A stretch of DNA of 64,000 nucleotides, taken from contig NZ_JAUSVL010000001.1 in NCBI RefSeq assembly GCF_030814695.1, forward strand, positions 5,492,227 to 5,556,226. Direction: 5' to 3'. Origin of the DNA: Oligosphaera ethanolica (GTDB lineage Bacteria > Verrucomicrobiota > Lentisphaeria > Oligosphaerales > Oligosphaeraceae). How positions within the stretch are numbered: the stretch's first letter is position 1; every line of letters begins with the position of its first letter. A program made the position numbers and the translations under genes. This document shows positions 26,757-36,500 of the stretch, one piece after another. The notes beneath the pieces were generated by a model. The model was not told where the DNA came from, did not search any database, and saw only the letters and a program-made list of their open reading frames with translations.

Positions 26757-27112
26757 CAATCGGTCAGTGATTGATAACGGATGCACGGCATGCCTCTGGC
26801 TGGCGCGGGGGACGCGGCGTGTCTTGCCAATGTGGCGCCCTCCGGGCGCAATTCTAACGTGCTATCATCCCCCGGGTTGCGGCGCCCTCCGGGCGCCTCA
26901 CCCGGAGCTATGCATGGTGCGGCCCTCCGGGCCGAACTTGGCCGATCAGACGACGTGCTTTGTCCGGTTCGGGCCGAAAACCACCATCATTCAATATCCA
27001 TGTTTTTTCGCCGTAGGCGCTTAACCATGCTTAACCCCAGGCTTTAGCCTGGGGAAGCAGCCTGCCAACAGACAGTGCCTCGTAGAGGCACCACCGTTTT
27101 GGTTATCAATCA
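26757..27112 (+). repeat. Family A multi-hairpin repeat, copy 3
   Basis: It holds the same order of palindromes as the copy at 11356, including GCGCCCTCCGGGCGC, GGCCCTCCGGGCC, GCCGTAGGC and CCCCAGGCTTTAGCCTGGGG. It starts at a CGGTCAGTGATTGATAAC junction and runs straight into family B. With the next two entries it fills the 1.3-kb gene-free stretch 26624-27937. Confidence 0.9.
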
Positions 27113-27514
27113 CTCCTATGAAACCGATGCTCTTCATTTAACGGTATCCATGGCACTTGTTGTTTCAACCAAGCAGCCTTTTCTCGTCGTGCATTTCCGC
27201 CGCGAAGCGGCAGAAGCGCTGAAAGCGCGGCCTAAGATAGCCCAGGGCAAGCGACGCCAAAGGCGGAGCGTCGCCCTGGGTAGGGCGCCATATTGGTCCG
27301 TGTTCCTCAGCCTCTTTGGCTTCAGTCGGCGAAGCTGACTGGAGCCAAAGAGGCAATGGAACGATGTGTCTTCCCTTTGCTGTACCTAAGCGCCCTGCGC
27401 GGTGTTTTTTTAGGTCGCCCCTACAGGGCTCCTTTCTGGTCGGGCCCTTACCCAGGGCGGCGCGCCCTGCGGGCACTTGCCCTGGGCTATCTTAGTCCGC
27501 GCCTTTGGCGCTGA
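27113..27514 (+). repeat. Family B repeat, copy 1
   Basis: About 400 bp, closely matching 59155-59565. It starts ACTCCTATGAAACCGATGCT and includes GGCTTCAGTCGGCGAAGCTG and a CCAGGGC-rich right part. Both strands have short open frames through it (for example 27149-27338), but I see no protein family. Confidence 0.88.
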
Positions 27515-27573
27515 AAACAAATGGCCGCAGAAAAGGCTGGTATCAATGGCTGACCGATTTCTAGGCGCTGCGT

Positions 27574-27705
27574 GTAATCGGTCAGTGTACACCCCGGCGC
27601 TTCGCTGGGACAATTTGCAGGAAACCCACGGCCCGCCGCCGTCCAGCCATCCGACCTTGATTTCCGCCGACCTTTGCGGCAGCGTGTTTCATAAGAGCCA
27701 TTGAT
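27574..27705 (-). repeat. Family C repeat, copy 2 (reverse)
   Basis: Reverse-oriented match to 11210-11345, bounded by GTAATCGGTC (27574-27583), the complement of the GACCGATTAC junction. The remainder to 27937 shows no gene. Confidence 0.85.
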
Positions 27706-27937
27706 ACCAGCCTTTCCCGCAGTATGCTGAGCCAAGCGCGCCCGTCTCCCGGCCGTGGTGCGGGCTTTCAGCCCGCGCCGTCGCCAGAGGCTAGCAGGCG
27801 TCGCCACGTGCTGATTACGGTTGTAAAGTTGGGGTGGCTAGGAAGCCCCGCACACCGCCTGACAAGCAAAGACGTGTCAGGTCAGAGCCTATCGCTGTGT
27901 TTCAACCAGTGATGGGCTGCTGCCGTCGTCATGGCTG

Positions 27938-30454
27938 CTATTCGGCACCCTCGTAGGGGAAAAATTCGCACCACGCCACGCGCAAATTTTCGCCCATACC
28001 GCTGGTGATGCCCGTGCCCTCATAGATCGGTATCAGTTCGATTGCCACGGAATTGCCGATGTTGTTCGGGGACAACTCCACTGGTACGCCATCCTTGCTG
28101 GCGAGCACGTCAAGGGTCGTCTCGACCGTATCAAGCAAGAGTAGCTCCTCCCCGGCTGCCGTGCGTTCCCCCACCAGGATCTTCACCCGCTGCGTCGGCA
28201 CCATGTGGCTGCTGAAATCGTAACCAAGGTTGTCCTTACCATGCACTTCGCCGAAATCCACCAGCGAAATCGTCGAACGCACCCGCAGCGTCTGCGGAAA
28301 GACTTTGTTCATCTGCACGGTGACCACTGGAAAAGGGCCCAATTCCTCCCCCACCCCCGGCCACATATCCACCGTATACAGTCCCAGCACGCCGAGAGTC
28401 TCGCTGCGTATTTCCAGATCAGCCGACGCTTGCATGAGGCGCATATCGAAAACCCCAGCATGCGTCGTGCTAACCGGCAGGGTCACCACGCCTAGGAACT
28501 GCATGGACAGGGTCACCGGCCGCAGCTCCGGGGCGTCGCCCGTATTATCATTGGCATTCACCGCGACGACGCCGATGCTCATAGGCCGGTCGCTGTCCTT
28601 CAAGGCGTTAAGACTGATGTCCAAAATGAGTTTCTTGCGCTCGTCATCGCGTTTTATGTTTTCAAAACTACTGACGCCGATGGCCTCTGGCCCTTGAAAC
28701 AGCACTGCAAAGAGATCACTACAGACGTCGTCCACCTCGAGGCGTGCGTAATCGCCGTCACGAACCAACTCCTTTGGCTTGGGGAAGGTAAATAGCCAGG
28801 TCGCAGCGCCCATGTCCTGGATGCTGAACGCCTGCTCAAGCTTGCCACTGATATCAGCCGGTTTGGTTATTTTACTGACCTTGCCGTTCTGCGCAAAGCG
28901 CTGCCAGTCGCCCTCATTCTGATCGGTATTGCCGAAAATCGTTATTGAACGGTACATACTTGTGCTATATGGCGACTTGCCACTCAGATAATCACGCAAA
29001 AAACGCTGGTACATGGTCTCCAAGCCCAAGACGCCCATGTCACCGGCCGCAGCGGCGAAGGGCGCGACGCCTTCGCCGTATTTGTACATATCGTGATTGA
29101 ACACCCGATGCCAGAAATCTGCTGGGAAATTACCCTGCTGCGACAGATAGGCCGCAAACACCGACAAGCTGTAGCCATGAAAACCCGTATAGTTCACATT
29201 GAAACGCGAACTGCGACGGTAGAGCCCATTGATGGGGGCACGGGGATTCTTGTAGGTGCTCGGCGTGTAATTTCTACCTTGTGGACTCACATGGCCTTCC
29301 ATCCACGTCGCGCTCATCTCGTCCAACCACATCGTCGTCGTGTTGTTCGCGTACATGTATTGCACATAATGGACGAATTCGTGGGCGACGATTTCCCGGC
29401 GGCTGGCGCTAGTAACCACGCCGGTATTGAGTTCTAGGTAGGGCGCAGAGAAATATCCGGGCGGGAGGCACCAGGCGTCTTCAGCCCCTTCGTTGGACCC
29501 GATTAGGCCATAGAGCCTCTCCCGGTCGGTTTTTTTGATCACGATTTTCACTCGCTGGGCGTCATCTCCCCACAACGTCGTCCGGTTTGACATTGGAAAG
29601 CCCAGGGCGACAGCGCGAGTATAAGCGTACTCAAGATCCTGCAGCAGCCCCTGCAGGCGATCCATTTCCGCATTGGTCGTCTCGGTACTCACCGGTTGCA
29701 GGCGAAAATTCGTGCTTTGGTAGGTCGTGCCGCCCAGCCAGTCCCGCACGATCTCAAAGGCGATGCCACCGGGGCGGGCATCGCTGCGGCGCAGCCCGCC
29801 GCTCTGCGGAATCAGCTCCGGTCGCCAAGTCAGCCGGCCGTTGCTGACGCTGACGCCGTCCTCAGCCGTCATCAGCTGGAAATGCCAGCGGGGCTCCAAG
29901 GAATTGCGTGCTAGCTCGTAGACGCCAACAGCCAGGGAGTAGCTCTCGCCATTGCGAGTCCCGCCAGGAGGCAGCGCGAAGCTGATCTCGGCTTCTGCCA
30001 CCGCCGGCAAGCCATACAGCATCAATGGCGCCGCGCCAACGCTGGCCATGCCATAACGCGCGGTCTCGCCGCGGTCCCATTCAGCTAGGGCCAGCGACTG
30101 CGCCGTCGCCAGCGCCCCGGCGGGCAGTTCCAGGCGGAAGCCGCTGGCTGCGTGCTCCAGCGTGCCGCCGGCGGCGCCGATCGTCGCCTTTGCCAGCAAC
30201 GCCGGCAGGGCCACGCCACGCAAGGCGTCCTCCAACATGCGCAGATCAACCGCATTGACAGTGCCATCAAAATTGAAATCGGCCCGGCTGTCGGCAGATA
30301 CCGTCGCATCAATCATGCCCTGCACACGCACCACGTCGGCGACGTCCAGCACGCCATCACCATTGATATCGCCAGAAAGGGCGTGAAGTGACGCCGCAAA
30401 CAACGCCATACCTAGGAAGTACCATGCATAATATCTGATTTTTGTGGTTTTCAT
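27938..30454 (-). CDS. Secreted zinc-metallopeptidase-like protein with N-terminal dockerin-like domain
   Basis: The 838-residue protein has a signal peptide (hydrophobic to ALHA, residue 25), then a type I dockerin-like module at 28-80: GDINGDGVLDVADVVRVQGM and ADFNFDGTVNAVDLRMLEDA, two EF-hand-like Ca loops with the expected D-x-N-x-D-G spacing. A ZU5-like segment follows (about 90-160, AAGGTLEHAASGFRLELPAGA). HEFVH at 358-362 is an HExxH zinc site and WLDEMSATWMEGH 16 residues later can supply the third ligand, so a gluzincin peptidase is plausible. The rest is beta-rich. It follows the giant cohesin-like/C1 peptidase gene by 70 bp on the same strand, probably one operon. Dockerin-like repeats also occur in proteins unrelated to cellulosomes. 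Confidence 0.72.
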   Translation of the reverse strand: MKTTKIRYYAWYFLGMALFAASLHALSGDINGDGVLDVADVVRVQGMIDATVSADSRADFNFDGTVNAVDLRMLEDALRGVALPALLAKATIGAAGGTLEHAASGFRLELPAGALATAQSLALAEWDRGETARYGMASVGAAPLMLYGLPAVAEAEISFALPPGGTRNGESYSLAVGVYELARNSLEPRWHFQLMTAEDGVSVSNGRLTWRPELIPQSGGLRRSDARPGGIAFEIVRDWLGGTTYQSTNFRLQPVSTETTNAEMDRLQGLLQDLEYAYTRAVALGFPMSNRTTLWGDDAQRVKIVIKKTDRERLYGLIGSNEGAEDAWCLPPGYFSAPYLELNTGVVTSASRREIVAHEFVHYVQYMYANNTTTMWLDEMSATWMEGHVSPQGRNYTPSTYKNPRAPINGLYRRSSRFNVNYTGFHGYSLSVFAAYLSQQGNFPADFWHRVFNHDMYKYGEGVAPFAAAAGDMGVLGLETMYQRFLRDYLSGKSPYSTSMYRSITIFGNTDQNEGDWQRFAQNGKVSKITKPADISGKLEQAFSIQDMGAATWLFTFPKPKELVRDGDYARLEVDDVCSDLFAVLFQGPEAIGVSSFENIKRDDERKKLILDISLNALKDSDRPMSIGVVAVNANDNTGDAPELRPVTLSMQFLGVVTLPVSTTHAGVFDMRLMQASADLEIRSETLGVLGLYTVDMWPGVGEELGPFPVVTVQMNKVFPQTLRVRSTISLVDFGEVHGKDNLGYDFSSHMVPTQRVKILVGERTAAGEELLLLDTVETTLDVLASKDGVPVELSPNNIGNSVAIELIPIYEGTGITSGMGENLRVAWCEFFPYEGAE
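30245..30373 (-). other. Dockerin-like domain coding segment
   Basis: Two duplicated calcium-loop helices, GDINGDGVLDVAD and ADFNFDGTVNAVD, at residues 28-70 of the metallopeptidase-like protein. Position right after the signal peptide is unusual, since dockerins are mostly C-terminal. Confidence 0.6.
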
Positions 30455-30524
30455 AGCGACCTCACCCGCAGCTTGTTCTGTTGTATGTCTTCACGGCGGC
30501 AACACCGCTCCAAGGTTTGTTTCA

Positions 30525-33500
30525 TCACGGGAACGACGTGGGCTCCCCGCCCCACAGCAGCCAGTAGGTCCGTCCAGGCAGCAGTTCGCCCGAGGACTCT
30601 TGCACGTAGGCGTAGCGACCGAGACGGCACAGCGCCAGCGCGCCAGCCGGCACGGGCGTCGCCGTCGGCACCGACAACATATTCCAGCCACGCCGCAGAG
30701 TGCTGCCGTAGGGCAGCGGCGCCAAATCCAATACTGCCGCACCGCTGCTCTCCACGTAGAGCCACAGTGGTCGGTTCGGCAGTAGCTCCCGTGTTGCGCG
30801 CCATATGCCGGCAGTCGCGTCCCAATACCAGCCTGGTTCGCTGATGCTTACCGTCGCACCCGCCATCGTTAGCGTATCAAGCAGTGCGCCAATGGTTGCT
30901 GGGCCTTCGCCAAAAGGAGTGAAGCACATCCAGCCACTTGCGAAAACCTGCGCCTCCGTGTCGATCGTCAGCACGCTCGCTGTCGTCGCCGCCACATCAA
31001 CAGCCAGACCAAGGTTACGCGACAGGCCCGCGCCGCCGCGAATGCCGCTAACCACGATCTCATAGCTACCCTGCGCCGTCAAGGGCAGCTGAAAACGCAG
31101 GTTGAGCAGCGGCACGTCGCTGACACTGAACACCGCCGTACGTTCACGCGCCGTCACCCGCACCGCCGCCCGACCGGCCGCCTCGGCGAACGCGGGCGCC
31201 GCCCAGTAGGACAGTACGCCGTCTTCGCTGATTTGGGCATCCTGGCCGTCTACACCATGGAATTGCAGTTCGTCGGGAAAAGTCACCAGCAGATCAAGGC
31301 CCTCAAAGGCCGTGATCGCCTGCGTCAGCAGCAACGGCAACGACACCGTCGTGCCCGCCGCAACCGTCGTCCCCGGCAGCATCAGCACCGGCGGTGTGAT
31401 GTCATAGCGGGCCTCCACCACGACGTCGCCCGTGATCTCATACTCGAGATAGGCACTCCCGCTGTGCAGCGCCCCGTTCAGATACCAGCCACCGAAGCGG
31501 CTCTCGGCCGTCGAGCTGGCCATAATCTGCAGTATATCACCGGCCATGAAGACCTTGATGCCCGCCGCCAGGCTGAGCAAGGGTTCGACCCGGTCGTCCA
31601 CCACCAGCGTCAAACGACAGTGCGCGGGAGGAGTCAGATCAACAATGCCGGCAGCGGTATTTTCCACCGGCCAGGGCTCAAATGTATTCGCGTTGCGCCC
31701 CCAGTTCCACACCACGCCCGCCGCGGTGATCGCCGTAACATTGCTGCTAAAGCCCGACATACGGACAATGTCCTTCGGCGCCGTCGGATGCGCCAGCGGG
31801 CTGAATACTGCACCGGGCGGTGCGTCTGCCGGCTCCGTGAGCCCCAATGCCGCCATCGTACCGCCGTTGTTTCCCCAGGCCCACAGCTGGCCGCTTGCGT
31901 CCACGGCGTAACAGCAGGAACTCATGACAAAGATGCGCTCAATGGCTGCCAAACCAGGAATGGGCGTGGGCACGACCTGCTCCCGAATGTCTTCACCCAG
32001 CCCCAATTCGCCCTGGTAGCTATAATACGGGTCACTGCGACCCCACACGAGCACCTTGCCGTCGTTCCTCAGGGCCAGAGCGACATTACTGCCGCCTTGG
32101 ATAGCCGTGATGCCGGCCAGGCCGGGCACTGGCTGAGCCCGGTCGTGGTCCTCACCGCTGCCCGTGAAGAGGCGCTGTCCCCAGGCGTCAACTGTGCCGT
32201 CGGCGTAGAGGAGTAGATAGGTGCTGTGGGTTACAGTCGTGCCAAACCAGCTACCATCGTCGATCCATTCGTTGCTTGTCGCTAGCGCGATATTGATGAT
32301 CGCGCTGTCCTCGCGCAGCCCCGGCACCTCAATGGGGCGGCTCTGCGTCACGCCGCTCACGGGCGTTTCACCCCAATAATAGAGACGGCCATTGGCCCGG
32401 CGGGCAAAACGGGTCGCCCCAAAGGAATAGATGGCCACGGCGTCTGTAAAAGCCTCGCGGCCATCCGGCCCCAACACGGTCACGCACTGATTGGGGGTCC
32501 TGTTCTCATTGCTTACGGTGCCAATGCCATACTGCCCCTTGCTGTTACGCCCCCATGTGTAAAGCCGCCCGTCGTTGCCCAGGGCCAAGTAGTCGCCGAC
32601 CACATCCACCGCCCGCACGCCAATGCCGCCGAGAGTGTCACGGTAGGTGACATAGCGATACTCATAAAACTTCCCATTGAAATATTGCTCACGAACGGTC
32701 CAGCTCACTGTGCCATCGGCATTGAGATTGGTCGAACCGCCATCGACCGCAAGCTTCGCCGTGGTCGTGAACGGCCGCGCCGCAAAATGCGCCGTCAGCT
32801 GCGTGTCGTTGTTCATCAACAGGTCAAAAGCCGCGTCACCGGCGTGATCGCCCAGATCACTGACCGACTCCCACTCCGCAAAGCTATACTGGAAGGCGGG
32901 AACCGCCGCCACCGCCGTCGTCTGCCCGGCTGTACGAGTATGCACCCCCGGCGCCGGTGCGGTTGTGCCCGCGCCCGCTGGCGTAACCGCCATGGTCAGA
33001 GTCAGATCAGTGACACTAGACACAAAGACCGCCGTTACGTTCGTGGCCTCCGCCATCAGCACGGTGGTTTCTCGCGCCGTCGGCGCGGCCACCGGGCCTT
33101 CCCAATGATCAAAAGCGTAGCGCTCGCCGTCAATGGCCGCTATCGCCAGCGTGGCGCCAAGTCGCGCCTGGTATTCGCCGGCCGGCGGTGACACCGTGCC
33201 CATGCCGGGATAGTCACTCACAGCGCCCGGCGCATCGCTGGCCGCGCGCACCGCCATTGTCAGCGCTACGGCACCATTGCTACGTTTGGGCGCATTGACA
33301 ATCAACTGCGGGGTCCAGCGGTCGTCACCAGGCACGCCGTCGAGCTGGCCAACGCCATTGTCGCCCCAGCCGTAAAGCTCGTCATCCGCGGTCAATGCCA
33401 GCGAGTGGTTCTTCGCGGCGGCAATGCTGGTCACGTTGGTGAATCCCGGCAGTTGCCGCGGTGCACGCACGACCAGGTCATCGAGCACACCATCGCCATC

Positions 33501-36500
33501 AGCATCACCGGCACCGACCTGGCCATTGGCATTAGCGCCCCAGGCGTAAAGCAGGCCGTCCTCGGTCACCGCCAGCGCGTGGCTGGCGCCCGCCGCCATC
33601 GCCCGCACCGGCGAGGCTATGCCCGCCACCAGCTGCGGCTGCGATGATTGCTGGTCGTAACTGCCCGTGCCCAATTGCCCAGACGCATTGCTGCCCCATG
33701 CCCACAGCCGCCCATGGAAATCCAACCCCAACGCGAATGCCGTGCCCAACGCCCGGTCTTCACCCAACGCTATTGCCTTGAAACGAAGCGTGCCGGGCAC
33801 TAGCGCGATATCCGTGTAGGTCGTGGTCGTGCCGTCGCCGATCTGCCCCGACAGGTTGTCACCAATAGCGTAGAGCTCTCCCTGTTGCCCAAGGATCAGC
33901 GCCGTCAGCTCACCCACCGCCACCTGCACTACGCCGCGATTGACCACATTGGGATCGTACTGCGATACCGTCCAGGTCGTGTACGGATACAGCGCCGAAG
34001 CCGTTCCACCAAAGGACAGGCTGTTCCATTCCTGCGTATAAGTGCCCAAATGACTGGCCACGTAGCCATCGCCACCAGCCCAAAAGCCAATGCTTTTCTC
34101 AGGATACGCGGGCCAGGGCCACCAACTCGCGCCAGTTAGATCCCGTACCGCCATCATGCTGTCACGCATAAAATTCTTGCCATCGTCATCCGAGCTGTTG
34201 GCGTAGCCGTAGCGCTCGCCATAGTAGGTCGCCGAAGTGGTCAGCTCCAGGCAGTAGGCGTTGCTTGCCGCGGCCAACGCGGCCATGCCGTCAGCGCCGC
34301 GGCGCCAAATATCACCGACCTTGGCCGCACTAGCCTCCTCATCGCCCCATGCCCACACCTGCCCGGCGCGATCGCGCAGGGCCGAGTGGGTCGCCGCCGT
34401 GCGCAGGACGCTGTCGTCGGGAATGAAGCGCGCCGTGACGGTCATATCCCCGCTGGCTAGCATGGTCGTCTTGCGCGCCAGTGGCGACATCACCGGCCCC
34501 TCCCAATGCGAAAAACGCCACCCAGCCCGCGGCGTCGCCAGCAATAGCACTGTGCTGCCGTACGTCGCCTCACTGACAAAGATTCCCCCGCTAGCAGATG
34601 TGTAGCCACTGCCGTACGCATAACCACCGGCAGTACTGCCCTGACTGTCCAGACCAGTGACAGAGATAACCACCTTCGGCAGGCCCTGCTCTGCCAAAGG
34701 CTCGCCCGGCGTGGGCAACACGCCCTGCCCCTGCGAGACCAGCGTCGTCTCAGTGCTCCAGGCAGACAAGCGGCCCGTGGCGTCCACCGCCCGTACCCGC
34801 CAGAATAGCGTCTGCGCTGGCAGCTGCGTCATCACCACGCCGGGCTGCTTCAGCAATCCCTGGCCACGCACGGGCAGCACGCCACTACAGAGGTCACCCG
34901 CACCGGAGCTCGTGCCCAGCTGCAGGATGTAGCGCAAACCATCACCCGGCGTCTCGGCGTCGCTGGCTGCCGTCCAGCTGAAACGGACTTCGCCAGAACC
35001 CAAGACCGCCGCCGTCAAACCCGTCGGCGCGGTCGGCGCCGCATTCAGCCGCTGTACGCTAAAAAAGCCCCGGGCGCGATTCTCATAGAAATACGCCCCG
35101 GCCACATCATCACCAGGTCCTTGAGCATAGAAAACATTGGACAGCGTCGTCAAGACACCGGCCGTCCACAGGTCTATGTCGCCATCGGCATCCACGTCGG
35201 CTGCCGTCAACAGGGCCGGTCCGGCAAAGCCCACGGTGCCTGGCAGCCCCATGGCTGCCTCGGAAAAGGAGGCTTGGTCATGGTCCCAGCGCAAAACCCA
35301 GAGGTGGTTGTCATAGTAATCCTGGACCGGAAAGCGGTCCAGTTCACCATAACTGAAGGACGTCATGCCGCCGCTGGAGCTCAGCCCGTTGTTGCTCACA
35401 CCAGTGACCAACGCCTCGGGCCGACCGTCGTTGTCCAAATCCGCCCAAAGCGCCCGCCCACCCCAGATACCCGTCAAGCCGGACGGCATGGCAACGGGCA
35501 CCGGCAAGCCATCGGTTTGTCCCCGCAAGACCCCCAGGCGCATGCCCGAGCCACTGTCACCGCTGTAGAGGATGTCATCACAGCCGTCAGCGTCCACATC
35601 AGCCATGTCCACGGCAAAATGGTTTGATCGCGATAAGGGCAGTTGCCGCGGCGCAAAGCTCATGCCGCCAAGATTCTCGTACCAGATCAACGCCGGCAAC
35701 GCCGATGCCGAAGCCGCGCCGCTAGCCACCACGTCCACCAGGCCATCGCCATTCACATCACCGCAGGCCAACGCCGGCGCATAAATGCCATACCCAAAAT
35801 TACTCACCCGCCGCGCGCTGATGGGAAAATGCGTAAAGCTACCGTCGGCATTCTGGCGCAATACGCCCGCGCCGTCGCTATTAGCAAAAACGATATCTAC
35901 CTGGCCATCGCAATCAATATCAGCCAAAGCCATGGCACCCGGAACGATGGGATAATCCAAGGTCTGCTTCAGAAGGAAGTTCCCGTGGCCGTCGTTGCTC
36001 AGCACATAACAGCCAGCGGCATTGCCGACGACCAGGTCAAGGTCGCCGTCATTATCCATATCCGCCCAGGCCACTGCCGCCAGGCCAGCGCGCAACACCG
36101 TCGGGTCTGTAGCAGGAATGGGCAGTGGCTCATAACTCGCCATCTGCCCACGACCGTTATTGCGATACAAACGATGCAGCAGTTCCAGACTGCCCTCGGC
36201 ATTCTTCTGTATCACCGACAACGCCAGGTCCGGAAAGCCATCACCGTCCGCGTCACCCCAGGCGGCGCTGCCGCTTTGGGGATGGAGCGCCTCCAGGCCG
36301 CTGTCCTCACGCCGCTGCAGCATCGCGATGGTCGCTTTGAAGCTCGGATAACTGGCGCTGAAGCGCTGCACGGTGAAGTCCACCTCCGGCACGGCCATTT
36401 CCTCCGCGATCACCCCACCCGCTTCAACGCGGTAACGCTCAACCGCCAGGCCAACGACTTTGCCCACCGCATCCGCCGTCGCCATCCCCGCTTGCAGACC

